Positions 10,744 to 23,990 of a stretch of DNA of 64,000 nucleotides are shown here, piece by piece. Source of the stretch: Ptiloglossa arizonensis. Taxonomy: Eukaryota > Arthropoda > Insecta > Hymenoptera > Colletidae. The position numbers were made by a program, and so were the translations under genes. Numbering within the stretch: position 1 is the first letter of the stretch; the number at the start of each line of letters is the position of its first letter. The DNA is taken from NCBI RefSeq assembly GCF_051014685.1, contig NC_135049.1, positions 32,071,531 to 32,135,530 of the forward strand. Reading direction: 5' to 3'. The notes beneath the pieces are model-generated. The model did no database searches, had not been told where the DNA came from, and worked only from the letters and a program-made list of their open reading frames with translations.

Positions 10744-11102
10744 TTCGAACGACGCGACAACTAGAAGCTTCTCGCGAAGGAGAAGGGGATGTGTTTGTCT
10801 TGCCGTATTCCCCTCAAGCGGAATGAATTAATGCCTCTCGGTGTACGAAGCGGAGGAGGCATCGCACACGCAGCTTCGATTTCGAATATCGGGATTCCCG
10901 CAGTGAAGGAATCGCAGTCGCGGGGCGCGCGCGCGCGACTGCCCTCTGTTAGCGTTCCCTCGGAAATCACGTGGAAAAAGGAGCGGATTAGAGTCGCACA
11001 GGGCCGCAGAGAGAAGCAAACAAGAGGAAAAGAGTAGTCGGTCGGTGGACGGGTGTCGATCGTTGTCAGTCGTGGTCGGCAGAGTTCGCGTAGTGGCGAA
11101 TA

Positions 11103-11136
11103 CGAGCGAGCGAGCGAGCGAGCGAACGAGCGAGCG
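11103..11136. repeat. (GAGC)n repeat
   Basis: Imperfect tetranucleotide repeat within the candidate leader exon. Confidence 0.85.
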
Positions 11137-11247
11137 TGCGGTTTGAGGTTAGCTCGAGAGACAGCTGTCGGAGCGAGCGCGACCGAACTCGAGACTCTCG
11201 AGCCCGCGTCCTATCGCGTTTCGGGCTCCATGTTGCCGCTGGTGGAA

Positions 11248-11255
11248 TGACGTCA
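11248..11255 (+). promoter_or_regulatory. Consensus cAMP response element (TGACGTCA)
   Basis: A perfect palindromic CREB/ATF site about 180 nt after the proposed start and inside the candidate first exon. Its position near a promoter makes function plausible but unproven. Confidence 0.4.
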
Positions 11256-13022
11256 TCGAGTGTTGGTGCTTCGGCAGTGGGCTCCTTTCTCACCCGTTCT
11301 ATCAAAGTTCTCCGATCATGTTTTCGTGATAAATTTTGAAGTTCTTTTTGGTGCGGCAGACGGTGAACTCTGTGAAGTCGGCGATTCGCGGTCGCCGATA
11401 CGCGCTACCGTGCTCGGCTGCCACGCATCTACCACCCGAGGTGAGTACTCCAAATTATATAATGTCCCCGTCTTTTTTTCCCGTGAAACGCGAGCCCACG
11501 ACCTCTCGGACCATCGATCCGCCAACTGACAGGTTAACCTCCGATCCGTCCGTTCGCTGTACGCTGTCTCTTATCGTCTTCGTTTCCCTGTCCCACGTTT
11601 CTTCCGTTCGGTGGAAAGGTTCGACGAGTCGGTGGCTCTCGCGTTCTTTCCAAATTTTTATCGTTTTTGCCCGCTCTCCCCCGGATCGCCGAAGAAAACC
11701 AATTAATTCGTCGCGTATAACCTCTTATGGTGTCCCCGTCGCGAGCACGCATTGCCTTAAAGCGCATTACCAGTCGACCGCGTTACACGCGTTATTTTCG
11801 TGTCGGCCACTTGTTCGCGACCACCGATCGCTTCTCTCGTTCATCCGTCACCGGAAGGGTCTCTTTATTTCGGACAGCGGACTAACCGGCAACGATTTAC
11901 GTTACGGCGTATCTCGTCAATCTTCGCCGGTCGCGATCGATATCGAAAGCCCTTCTATTTTCCTTCTCGTGTCGTTAACCTTTCCGTTGGTCGTCGTCGT
12001 CGATCCGCAAAATCTGATCGCAACCTTCTCCGAATTTTTTTTCCGCCTCTCTCCCGTCCTCGTAGATCGTTCGCGGATACTTTTCTCTTTCGCAGGATCG
12101 CGATCCGTATCGTTCCGTATTTTCGTTCGAAGGTGTTCATCGACGCGCTTTTTAACGTTTCATTGTCATCGCGTTACAAACGGTACGCGATCGACAGGGT
12201 CGCGCGTGTCGCGTACGTTTCGCGTATTCGATCGAAAATAAATACGGAATTTCTTTTTGCTCAGCGCGTCACCGAACGGCACGTGTCACCTTTTCGGAGA
12301 ACGAGTACGAGAGCCATGGGTCGGTCCGCCTTTTCTTTTTTTTTTTTTGTCGAAGGAACCGATTTTTTCCCCGAAGCTTCGTCATTGTCCGAATAATCCT
12401 GCTTCTCGAAGCTCGAAGGACACCGATTTCCAAACACTGTCCACCGCGTACGCGGTTTCAATGGAAACTGGGCGTGGCGTGCAAAAATTTCGTAGCGGCG
12501 TGTATTTTTACAAGCGTTCCTTCCCTCCGGGTCGTTATTTCGGAGCAGAGAGAGAAAGAGAGAGAGCGAGAGAGGAACATTCGCGTGGTTCGCGATCGCA
12601 GGGTTCTCGTCGGGCACCGGTGCTCGAACGTAGGGGGAAAATTTGCGGCAATGGATGCCGTGGCACGCTGCGAACTATACAGGGTGGTCTAGAGATATTT
12701 GCTCGAACCGTGCAAATATATTCCGTCGAACGCAAAAACGCAAAGTTCGATTCTTCCAGTTGGAAGCGGACTGTCGTAAAGTTCGAAGGCTTCGCAATCG
12801 CGTGCGCCTTTTATTTAGAAAGTATTCGCGCGTCTTTCGTTTCTCGAATTTCTTTTTTTTTCAAAGAAACGTTTCGCCCGTATCGTTCGTTCGCGTCGAA
12901 CGGTTGTTTACGAAGCTTACGACGACCGTGTACGTACTCTCCGATCGTTTACGATGCTTACGTCGCGAGAAAGGGAGAATTGCTCTAGCGACGAAAGTCG
13001 CGGCACGTGTCTGGCTTCGTTT

Positions 13023-13044
13023 CGTCGCGTCGCGTCGCGTCGCG
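13023..13044. repeat. (GTCGC)n pentanucleotide repeat
   Basis: About four and a half tandem units. Confidence 0.9.
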
Positions 13045-15062
13045 CACTCGTCACCCCCTCGTGCGTATTCGTTGGTATTAAACCCCGGTAATATTTTTCA
13101 ACGATTTTATTCGTCTCGGATCGATGAAATATTCTATCCGAATTAACACCGAATTCGAATCGGTGGCTATCGGTGTTTTCCTCTCGGCGTATCGAAAATG
13201 ATCGCGGATTCTGTCCCAGGTTGTTCGTTCCTTTCGAGCGACTACGGAGAGGAAAGAAACGCGAACGAGGAAGCGCGATTCGCGTATCGATTGCAATCCA
13301 CCGATATCTCGGTTCCTCGTTTGCCGCGCTCTTGGCTCCGACCTTAATTTATGGGCCGTGCCGTGCGGTGCCGTTGACGCGGAAGACTCGTTCGTGCAAG
13401 CTTTTCACCGTTGTCGCTTTTCACCCTCAGCGTTATTTATCGGCGCGCGTATATCCGTTCGCCGGGACTGCTATCCGCGAAACTCGTCTCGGTACGGTAT
13501 TACGATGCGATTTAGGGTTTCGATAACTCACCGACTCCGTACCCCGTTTCCCGTTACGTGTCGCACCGCGCGGCGTACGAACCTTCTTCTCCTCGCGATC
13601 GCGCGCCGCCGCGAAACTTCGTTTCGTATTTCCTCGTAATCTCGTCCACGCGCGTTTCTCGAGTCGCGAGCGAGCGACTTTCGGTCGCGTTAACGTGCCT
13701 CGTTCGGTTATTTATCGGTAGCGGTTTCGTCGCGACGTCGAAACCCTCGCGCGCGTTCACGATCGGGGGACCGAGCCGGCGGCCGGCCGGACGATTAATT
13801 AATATTTCCCGTTTTGGTCGGCTGTCCGGTTTCGCGAATCGAACTCGATGGACGGTCTGCGCGGTACAAATTACCTCGGAACGATTCACTCCGTCGACCG
13901 CGAGACAATCGACCACCTTTTCGCGCTCTGCTCTCCGGTATCGCGAGTCCGCTTCTTCTATTCCTTCGACCTTCGAAAATTTATTCCTATTGTTCGGTAA
14001 CTCGAAGCAACGCCGTTCGTGCTCCTAAACTCGTCTCGCGTTTCCGCGAATTTAACCCGCAGCTGCGGAAAAATTGGTCCCCGTAACGGTTCTCTCGTTA
14101 TCGGTTATTTTTACGATCGTTGACGCAACATCGCGTCTCGATCTTCGGTACGGTCCGCGGAGAAAATATGGAAAACTTCTCGGGCGAATACGAACGGTAC
14201 GTTTCGATCACCGAAGTTTCTTGAAAATAAATACCGAGAAAAATATTACCGATATCGTCGATATCCGCAAAAGCGGTTTACTCGGACCGAACCTCCAAAG
14301 ATCCAGGTCCTCGTCTTCTCCTACCTAAACGCGTATCCGGTGTTCGCGTCTTTGATTTACGAGTTCGAGTCTGTCGCCTCCGTCGCGTGAACTGCTCCGC
14401 GAGGAACAGAAACGCGTGGCCGTAAAACGATCGCCGACCGTCGGCTGACTTATCGTTAAACGGCGTTAACGGGCTGGTAACGCGCGATTGGTTTCGCGAT
14501 CGCGCACGCCGCTCGATCGATCACCTGTTACTCGTTAGCGGATATCGTCGCTCGGGGATCTCTGCGATTTGCCGATTCGAGTCGATTTCTTCCGTTCGCT
14601 TCGGCTAGTGTTCGCGCGCGTTCCCATTGTTCCCAGTTCCTCGGTTCCAGTTTCGTTCGGCGAAAACGAGCGAACCTGGTACCCGTTCCGCAACGCGGAC
14701 ATCTCGAGTCATCGATACGGAGCCATCGTCGCCGCGAATTCGAGTAAACGCTCGCGTGCTTCACCGAAAATCTTGAAAAGTCGAGCACCACTCGCCGAGG
14801 TGGAAAAAAAAAGAAAAAAAGTCATCGGAGGATTAATTTCTTTGCCAACGCTTCGGGTATCGCGGTTTCGACCGTGTATCGTTGCAACTTGGAACGCGAC
14901 TCCCGGAAAAGCTCTTTAAACAATTTTACGCGCTGTTGACTTCTCGCCGATACTTTTGCAACCGAGTTACGGTATCAAAGGTAGGAAGCGTAAACGATAC
15001 TCGAAGTTTTTGTTCGGCCGTAGCGTGCTGCCATCTCGCGTTTTCGCGTTACTCCGTATCGT

Positions 15063-15085
15063 GTGACCCCGCGGAACGGGGTCAC
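15063..15085. repeat. Perfect 9-bp hairpin
   Basis: GTGACCCCG and its exact reverse complement CGGGGTCAC are separated by a five-base loop, CGGAA. A CACGTG E-box overlaps the right arm edge. Role unknown. Confidence 0.8.
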
Positions 15086-15239
15086 GTGTACACCTAGCCG
15101 CTTCCTGAGGTTTTATCGCGTACGGCCGACTATCGAAACGCAATTCCATTCGCTTCGGTAACGAGCGACGGAATTAGCGAGGCATTGATCGCTGGTTGCT
15201 CGGCGGAAGGTATCGTTTGGTCGAATCGATCGCGTGGGT

Positions 15240-15460
15240 TTTGTTCGTTCGGTGGTCGGTGGTCGGTGGTCGGTCGTCGTCGGGTAACGACGAAACGGTA
15301 GAGGAGTAGTTTTTCGCGGGATCGAGTCGTCCGATCGGGGACCGGTCGCGGTTGGAAAAGTAACGGACGGTTATCGTCCGTGAGTTATCGCGAGGACGGT
15401 CGTTTCATTGTTGACCGAGAGACGAAACGGTCGGGAAAGTCAAGTTTCGCTCCGGCGGGG
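15240..15460 (+). promoter_or_regulatory. Leader-like GC-rich block, possible alternative first exon
   Basis: Begins with a GGTGGTC tandem repeat (15251-15277) and runs to a possible donor GTAGGT at 15460. Its composition resembles the candidate first exon at 11 kb. There is no clear initiator or TATA box, so this is weak. Confidence 0.15.
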
Positions 15461-18400
15461 TAGGTGGTGGCGCGAGGCGTGGCGAAGTATTGATCGTCGC
15501 TGCGATTTCCCTTCCTTCTCCACCCCCGACGAACGTCATCCACCGTTCCGAACCCTCTCGCTCTCTCGGTCGTGGCACCTTCTTCACCCTTCGGCTCGGC
15601 CCTCCGCTACCGCTATCGCTGCTACTTTCACCTCCGTACCCACCTTCGCTATTGCCACCGGTATTCACCCTCCGGTCCGGCCAACGAATCCGCGGCTGTG
15701 CTTTCTCTCCTGTACTCTCCTCTTCTCTCTTCGCGCACCACGCGGTCTTTTAACTTCTCGCTTCCCCTTCGGTCTTCCCTTATTTTGCCCTCTTCTCGAA
15801 ACTAGCGCTACGCGTTGCGCGCCCGTTCTCGCGAGCACCACCGATTCGCATTTAGGACCCGCCGTTGGACATTTTTCTTCAACGACCGACACCCTTTCTT
15901 CTCACCGGAACTGTATCGCGATATCGCCGCGCTGTACACACCGTTCGCGAAATTGCACGCGAATCGGTCAGCGCCCCTTTGCGCGCGACGTTCCCATCGG
16001 GGGGTTTATTTTTTTTTTTTTTAATTTTTTTTCTTCATCGAAACAACGCGAATTTTTATCGAAAATGGATCGCCCTCCGTTGGGTTTCGTACGGTCGCGT
16101 TCGCCGCGAGCCGTGGTTAAATTTCAAACGACCCTCGCCGAGGGCGAGAGCCACGCGCGCAGTTACCTCGAAACCTTTTTCGTTCGGGCGTCGTTCGCAG
16201 CTTCGACGACGAGTTACCTCGCAGACGTCGCGTTCGATCAACCACCGTAGAATTTTTTGTCGCGTTTCGCGGGGTCCTACGACCGCGCTTTCTTTTTTCC
16301 ACGATCGGTCTTCGACTTCCGCCGGAAATTAAATACTTCCAGACGATCGCGTTCGCTCGTTCGCTCGCGTCTTCCCGGTCGACGTTTCGGCATCGTTCTG
16401 ATAATTCGATCCGTTCAACGGGGGTTGCTCCGGCCGTTATACGCGCACGAATAATGCCCGTATACAGGATCTTGCAACATTTCTGTAGGTCCGCGTTAAC
16501 GTTTCCTCGATGTTTCATCGTTGCGGCGAAAACGATGACTCGCTCGACGTCAATTACGCGCCCGCCGGTTTCGAATATCGCGAACGACAAGGAAGCGCGA
16601 AGAGGGAAAACCACCGGCCAAAATTCGAAAATCGCGAACCATCCCGGTATCCGGGCTAATTGACACCCGACTAGCCTATCACGTTTTTCCTGCCCACCTT
16701 GCCCATTGAATCAAGTTCCGTCCCGGAGATGGAGATTTATGCGCGCTCGAAAGAAACCGGGGAAGAAAGGGAAGAACGAGAACGGTGGAGCCCGCGATAC
16801 CGAGACGAGGATACGGCTAACGGGAGAGACAACGTCCACGATATTCTTGCCAAAAGACTATAATCATTGCCGTGCAGTTATTCGAGCGATAGATCTCGAG
16901 GAAATTTAATCTCCATCGTAGTTTCGGCTCCGAAGGTTGATTCTAGTTTTCAATGGTGGCGCGAGCGCGAGTACGAGTGGGAGCGCAAGCGCGCGAGCGG
17001 GCTCGTGTCTCTTTGGGAATCTTTATTGCGAACACCGGCACCGACCATTGCGCATTATTGCCTCCGGCGGAAGAGTTCGGGGCCAGCCAGAATGTCTAAT
17101 TAAACTTTTCCCTCGCGCTCGGTAAACAGTGGGAGCTTGCGCGAGTTCGGTCGTAGTAATTTGCACTTGGCCGAAATAGAATGCAAATAACGTTTCGGTG
17201 CTCGTTAAATTATCGCGAGACACGACTCGAGCTTGTTTATCGATTCGACGTTCTCGAACTTGCTCGCGCATCCGTGGCGTTTTCGTTGGAACGATTCGGG
17301 TCGAGGATCGTCGACTCGACCGGGAATTATTTCGACCTTACGGACCGTGAATTCCTTTCGAAGAAAAATGTGCACCGGAACGAATCGCATCAGCGACGAA
17401 CAACGGCCGCGTTCGAATGGACTTTTCTCCGCTCGGCGGAGTAACTTGGGAGTAACGTGGCCGCGATAAATTAAGGGAGAGACTAATCGGGGAAGTTTTT
17501 TCAGTTACGCGTGCCGCGAAACTTGTTGCAAAATCCCGAAGAAATCTCTGTGGGAGTGGGAGAGTGTCGAGACCTACGTACCTACGTACCGTCGAGTTTC
17601 GCGTATTAAATTTGCCAGTAGCTGGCACGGTCCACACTTTGTCGCGTTACCGCTTCGAGATTCCGACCACGATTCCCATAAAAATTTCACGCTCGCTACC
17701 TTCGAGAGATTTCGCGTTTCTTTCTATATTTTCCACTCCGGTGTTTCTACGGGATACGTCCTCCGAGCTTCGAACTTCACCGATCGCGTTTTCGCGCGTT
17801 GCGAGAAACGTCGAAACCCGTTCGATGACTCGAACCCGCGAACAACGGATACAGGTGGGAGTATCGCGATAAAAGATCGGGCCGATGCAATTTGTAGGCG
17901 TTGAGCGCGAAAGTTGGTCCGTAAGTCATCGCGAGGGGACACCGTGGCAGGAAAGTTCCGAAGCGTTCGCGCGGGAGGATTCCTTTTGTCTCTTAGTCGC
18001 TCGCGAGCCACAACAAGCACCGTCCCCGCGTTTCGTGGCCTGACAGGTTGCAAACGACATCTTTCTTCGAGGTTTTATTATTATTCATACGAGGGACCTG
18101 TTCAGCGAAATTTGTCGGTTTACGAAGCGAGCTCGCGTTGCTCGGTGCAACCGTGTGATCGGAATTGCTAATACGCGAACCACGTCCCATTGAAAATTCT
18201 CGACGCGTGTTGGTATCGTGCGGGAAAACTTCAACGATACGCCGCGCCGCGTCGCGCGAACCTTCTCCGCGAGTTTTTCTCGGAAAAACGCAAAACTTTT
18301 ATTTACTTGCCTCGGTTCCCCGATCGGCGTAGGTGTTCTCATTAAAATTTAATCGAACCTTCGCGGAAACGGGTCCCCTTCGGTATAATCGAAGCGCGAG

Positions 18401-21131
18401 CCTTGGTTGCGACGCTTTCGACGCTTTCGACGAGATCTCGACGCTTGGTAATCGATACCCCGTGCCGAGGGAAGCGGTACCGATCTTTCTTCCCGATATC
18501 CCGGTAATCGCGTCAATTTTATCATCGTCGATCCTTTTTTGCCGCTTCACCGAGCCGGGTTTACTCGGGTTCTCGGACAGGAAATTAACCGCTGTTTCCT
18601 TTCGCCTCTCTTTCACCCCTTACGCTTCCCCTCCCTCCGGCAGAGTGTCGTTTACCGAGCCATACGTCGCGCGATTGTTCGAATCGCTGCTGCATCTGTC
18701 GTTCCGAATTCGCAACCTACTTCCGATTGGCCGTGTAAACCGTCCCGAACACGGGATCAAACACGATCCATAAAAGTCCGTGAAGCTGGACGGACGTCAA
18801 AGTCCAAGGTAAAGAGAGTCAACTCTCGACTCTTTGCTTTTATCGCCAAAGACGCCCTCGGAGATTTTTCGTTCTCGGTTTTCCCTCGCCCGAGCTCGCC
18901 AATCCCTGATGTTCTTCTCATTTGTCCATTGCGCTAACTATCGCAGCGTTTTTCAAACTTTTCGGTCCAACTTCCGAGAAAAGGAAACCGGACTGCCCGG
19001 TTACATCGGTCCGGAGCGGTGACCCATCGAGAAATCCTTCCTCTTCGAGCAAGGCCAACCACCGAGACGGATATCGACGACGATTTTAATTTACGCGGGA
19101 GAAATCTACACGATTCTTGGTAAAAGTTTCTCGTATGGTCGCGAGTTGGTTCGATTTTGGACGACACGTCCACGATTCGAACGTTACCTCTTGCCGCTAC
19201 TTTCATCCTCTCAGCATCGGTTTCTGATTTTATTTCACGGTGGTTCGATACGTTCGGTCGCTCCCATCCGACTCGACGATTTCGAAGAGCGTAAACACAC
19301 TTCTCGAGGAGAGGAAACCGTTTCGCAGCCTGTTTACGAACTTTGTATTTAAATGTCCGGTGTCCCTCGGTGATATCGGTTGCGCGGTGTTTTTTCAGCG
19401 AGTAATCACGAGCCTCGGTTTCCACGGGACTTTTGTTGCGGCTTCGTCGTTATCCTTTTTCCGTGTCGCGCTACAATTGCATGCAAATTCAGCCCCGCGA
19501 TCTGAATTTTCGCTTACGGATAGGCCCTTGCGCGCAATCGATCTTCGTTGTTCGTCCTCATGACGTTGTCTCTCTCGAGATCGACGGGGAAAAAAAAAGA
19601 GGGCGTTGACTCGCGCGCGAAACGCGTTTACTTTTTGCCGGTCCGGATTCCATCGACGCGATGCGGAAAAACCACGGAACGCGACAAGGGTTGCTAGTTT
19701 CCGAAAAACGTCGAGGCTTCGGATGGATTTCTGGAACGGGCCTCGGGTGTGAACCGTTCTTTCGTCGCGCGCTGCTGGCGACGAAACTGGCCCGCGGAAT
19801 TGTCTTCCGGTACACTTTACTTTGTCGGTCTACGCGTCGTAACGTTCGCGAGAGAGGAGACCGACTCGCCGCTGTTTCTCGCCCCTTTCGACGACGGAGA
19901 ATCGCTACGAGCGAGTGTGCGCGCGCCCAAAGACGCGAGCCGGTGAGCTCGCGCTCGCTGAGTAACGAGAGGGCCCTTGACGCGCGCCAATCTAAATAAT
20001 TATCGTGGACCGGATAACTCGGTTCGAAAGGGTGCGTTTCTTTTCTCGAACCCGTCGCGCTGCCTCTCCTCGGATCGAAACCCCGCGATTCGTCGATTCG
20101 CGATCGCGTAGGATACACGAGAACGTCGCGGTCTTCGGATCTTTGCACAGCGATGAAAATTCGATTTACGTTTTCGCACGTACGAGCCGGTATCGCGAGG
20201 TTTCGATCTCGAGGCGCTGGATAATTAACTCGTCGGGAAGCACGGAGGAAATCATCCCCGGTGACAGCCTCCTTTAATCGCGTCGTCTTATCGGAACGCC
20301 ACCGCCGTCGTTTACCCGCTGAATCTATACCTACGCCCTGGGTGACGTCTTAAAGGTGATATCCGGGACGCGGGGTCTCGTGTTCTTCGACTCTTTGCAC
20401 CTTCGGGTTCCGGGTTCGGAGAACGTGGATCGAAGTTTGCGTGACTCGAACCGGTAGGGCCGATCCGGTCGTTTATAAGCCGGTGTAAAAATTGACGCTT
20501 CGAAGGCGGGAGTTATCGCGTCGATGTTGACCCGTTCGATCGGTACCGTTGCTGGAGGTTTCGACGTTTATCTCGAAGTATTGTCCGTTTCGAATTGGCG
20601 ATCGATCGAGATCCCGTAGGAGGCGTCTTCGGTGCGTTTGGCACGTCGAAGCTCGACTCGGGGGATGGGATGTCTGTTTCAATTAGAGGATGCATCGGGA
20701 CGACATCGCAGAAGGGCACCGCCGAGACTATACGTGGAAAGGACTCTCTCGAACCACTTGTCTCCCCATGGAGTAGCTCGTCGGAACCCCCTGTAACGAC
20801 CGAAGAAAACCGCGCTCACGAAAACAACATCCCCTGTCTCTGTGGGGATGCACCGTTGGGGAGACGGTACGGGGGGTTGGAACTCGGGGTAAATCCTGCC
20901 AGTCAGGAAACAAACGGGAGTCTTCGCTCGATATACGTCTACTCGATGGAAGGGCGATGACGGTCCGGAGTACCCTTCTTCGTATATTTTTTTTTTTTCC
21001 CATAGAGAAACCAAAGCATCCCCCTTCCCCTTTTTTCTCCTAACCCGCGCCCACAATTATATGATTCCAGCGCTCGTTCGTCTCGAGTGTCTCGTTAATT
21101 ATATTGTTTCGCCTTGACTTTTTCATTGCAG

Positions 21132-21177
21132 AGATCACCGGCGAGGGACATGGCACTGTTCGTGGCTTCCTGAATCG
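21132..21177 (+). other. Candidate 46-nt internal exon
   Basis: A good branch-like CTTGAC, a T-rich tract and CATTGCAG lead into this segment, and a strong GTGAGT donor follows at 21178. One frame is open throughout (ITGEGHGTVRGFLNR); another holds a tiny frame MALFVAS with its stop. If joined to the leader exon at 11440 it would still be 5' UTR. No family is recognised. Both splice sites are among the best in the unassigned part of the window. Confidence 0.4.
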
Positions 21178-23783
21178 GTGAGTGGCTCGTAACCCCCTTT
21201 TTTTTTTTAATCTCGGGAAATCGTTGGTTCGTTAAGCCGCGCCGTATTATCCGGTGAGAATCGCGTAAACGCGATCGACCGTTCGATTTAGCGGAGTTAC
21301 GAATACACCGTGCGTCGAAGTTTCCTCGGCTCGGTTACTCCGCGCAAATAATTAATTTCCGTGTTGGAAAGAAGTTACCTCGGAGAATCGACCGGGAACA
21401 GCGAATACTTGGAGATCGCGGGCAATTAAGGCTTCCCGCGACGATGCTCGAGCGATCGTTGATTTTTAAACGCGTTCGATCGAAGCTCGGTCCAAGTTCG
21501 CTGTTGCTTCAAGGTTGGAATATTCATCTCCCATCCGTAGCTAATCAACGTTATAATTTTGTTCGCTTCTCGAGCACGAAGAAGTTTACAATCAAATTAC
21601 ACGGGCGGCTGTCGGAAGCTACGCGGCACTGTAAAGCAAACGCGCCATCGTGATTAATTAAAACGCGGGCTCGTAGTAACGTCGCTCGTCGTCTAATTAA
21701 TGCAGCTCATCCGAGACTCGATAAAAATCAAAGCGCTTTGTGGCTCGAGCGGGACAAACAATTGGTGCGACGGTCAATCGTATTTTCTTCCTCGTTGACT
21801 TCCCGGTTTTGCATCGTTTGTCGCGCTGTAATTCTCGTCGATTGTTTTCTCTCTTTTTTTTTTTTTTTTTCGTTCGTCCGTAAAGTATTCGCGACTCGTT
21901 CGTTCGGCGGAAGTAACGATTCGATCGTTGGCGAGAAATATCGAACCAAAATGGACGCTCGGTGATAAAAATGGAGCGAAGACGAGACCGTGGTCGAGGT
22001 TCGAAGAAAATTGGTTGCCGCGTTTCCGCGTGAGGCGCATGCGAACGAAGGGTGTTCCGGCTAATCGTGGCAAAATGTATCGTAACGAGGATGGACCATT
22101 AGCTGGGCTTTCTTTGATAGCGAGGTCGAGTCGCGCAAGCGCAACACTCGGTGTTGTAAACGTAATGGGGATGGTTATGGATTTTCGGGCTCTGCGACCT
22201 TCGCGTGTCGCATCCCACGCTTTTCCCGCTCCGGACATCATCCTTTGCACACTCGGCGTGTACCCGCTAGGGGGAGAATTATTTTTCAAAGTGGTTCGTG
22301 ACCCGTTTAAAGACGGTGCATATTCCATTTTCGCGAAAAATCCTTCGATTTCCAATCGCGGACCGTGTCTCCGTCACGGAGGTGACGTTCGTTCGGTTCC
22401 CTACGCGCGCTCCTTTCGCGAACAATCTCGGGAACGGGGCGGTAAATATTTTATCAAAGGAGAGAAAAGCAGTTCGGCTTTAATATCCGCGTTTCATCGC
22501 GTGACCGAGTACAATCGTTCTGCGAGAAGTAACGGTTATTCCCGCCGGGAAATGTCAGCGACTTTTGAGCTTTACCTTCGACCAACAGAAGCGGCTGTTT
22601 AATCGTCTCGTTATCCTTTTCACGTATTCCTTCGCTCGGCTTCCTCCGGGAAGATAATTACACGGTTTTGGTCGTAAAAATTCTTCGTAACGGGGAACGG
22701 GAATACGAGAGCGGTAACGACGAAAATCGTTGAAGAATCGTGTCAACTTTTGTCGCGTACCGATCCACTTTTCGAAGCTCTCGTCCCGTTTTCCAAGATA
22801 TTCCCGATTTATTTTCCGGACGAGAGGAAAGCGGTTTAGGTTACGGTCGGACATCGAAACTGGCTCGCTCTCGATCCGTACCAAAGCCTCTCGTTCCACG
22901 GTACGTTTCGGATGTAATTTCGAATCTAATTGGGCTTCGAGACCCGAGTCGAAGATGATTCGGATTCACCGCCCGACGATTAACGCTCCACCGCGGCTAA
23001 GAGAGCTCGATTTGGTTCCGAATCGCCGAAATCGAAGGCACCGCGAATCGATACGAAGTCCTTGAAAGCGGTCGTCGCTTCCGAGCGCGTGCAAGAAATG
23101 GGGGTGCAGAGGAGAAGATGCGAACGAGGCGCAGTTACGCACAGTGGACTGTTCACGATGAGCGAACGTGGACTTTCGAAAAGGTAATCCATCGGCACGG
23201 GTCTCCGAACGACGAGAAGAGACGAAAGAGAGACGAATGGATCATTTACAGCGAGCCGATCCGTCCAGTGACGTCCAGACAGGCGTGCCGATGAATCTGC
23301 TCGAAAATTACGCGTCTCGGTCCTCGATTGTCTCGTTTTAAACATCCCTTTGATGTTGGCAATTACAAATCTTTCCACGACGATCGGCCAACGGTCGAAA
23401 ACAAATTCAACGCCAAGTCAATTGTCCGTAACGACTATTGGCCCGAGCGAACGTTATAGAACGACGTATGCACGTTTCGACGAATCCTCCGACTCTGCGT
23501 AAACGAGATTAGACGGTGAAATAGAAGCGATTGGAGACTCGTTCGCGACACGCTGCTCGCACAACGTAACTCGGATATTGGTACAAAGATATGTCTTTCG
23601 GGCTGGTCCGATCGCAACCGTGGCTCGATCACTGTCGGATGGGCTGACAATGGCACGGTGAATGGTACGCGTCCCGTGTAATTGCGGCCACGTGTCTATG
23701 CGTTGCAAGGGTATAAATGCATAGCCACGGTACGACTAGTTTCGTGATTACACCGATACCAATGGCGTACATCCATAACTGGT

Positions 23784-23990
23784 GGCTAGGTAGGTTGGTA
23801 GGTTGCTGGATAGATAGGTGGGTTGGTAGGTAGCTGGATGAGTAGTAGGTTGGTAGGTAGGTCGGTAGATGGTAGGTAGGCTGGTAGGTAGGTAGGTAGG
23901 TAGGCTGGTAGGTAGGTAGGTAGGTAGGCTGGTAGGTAGGTAGGTTGGTAGGAAGGTAGGTAGGTAGGTAGGTAGGTAGGTAGGTAGGAG
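23784..23990. repeat. GGTA/TAGG tetranucleotide satellite
   Basis: About 200 bp of (GGTA)n with point changes. In the middle a larger unit beginning CTGGTAGG recurs about every 20-24 nt (around 23880-23945), and the right end is pure. GG pairs every four bases could form two-tier G-quadruplexes on the plus strand. The Tyr/Leu/Pro/Thr-rich frames read on the minus strand are products of the repeat. Confidence 0.95.

Larger units (their letters stand above)
11068..11440 (+). other. Candidate non-coding first exon of a long plus-strand gene
   Basis: The stretch ends in a strong donor, GAG before GTGAGT at 11441. A TCAGTCGT initiator-like motif lies at 11066-11073, which would place the start near 11068. 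The exon carries a (GAGC)n run, a consensus CRE and several short upstream frames, one (ATG at 11247) ending at a stop before the donor, so it reads as 5' leader rather than coding sequence. Upstream, 10760-11060 is GC-rich with an E-box CACGTG near 10968. No transcript evidence is available, and the exact start is a guess. Confidence 0.4.
11441..21131 (+). other. Presumed first intron of the long plus-strand gene
   Basis: No protein-like exon was found. Frames such as 11336-12241 are arginine/serine-rich products of stop-poor CpG-rich DNA. Visible items are a (GTCGC)n run at 13023-13044, a perfect hairpin at 15063-15085, a leader-like GC-rich block at 15240-15460, polyT near 16010-16030 and a short hairpin at 20828-20850. 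Whether this is one intron depends on the exons at 11440 and 21132 being joined. Confidence 0.3.

Noticed and set aside
11336..12241. 301-codon plus-strand frame spanning the leader donor
   Set aside because: It runs across a strong splice donor at 11441, has no ATG at its first codon (TTG), and its composition matches random CpG-rich sequence.
12676..12692. ACAGGGTGGTCT, resembling transposon end words
   Set aside because: No partner end, target duplication or internal coding sequence was found nearby.
20595..21056. Overlapping plus and minus frames with slightly protein-like composition
   Set aside because: No domain recognised, both strands open at once, no convincing splice sites; a 7-bp hairpin at 20828-20850 is the only structured item.
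23710..23719. TATA-like GGTATAAATG
   Set aside because: Followed at once by the satellite and no coding or leader sequence; likewise TATA-like words at 53114, 55836 and 36254.
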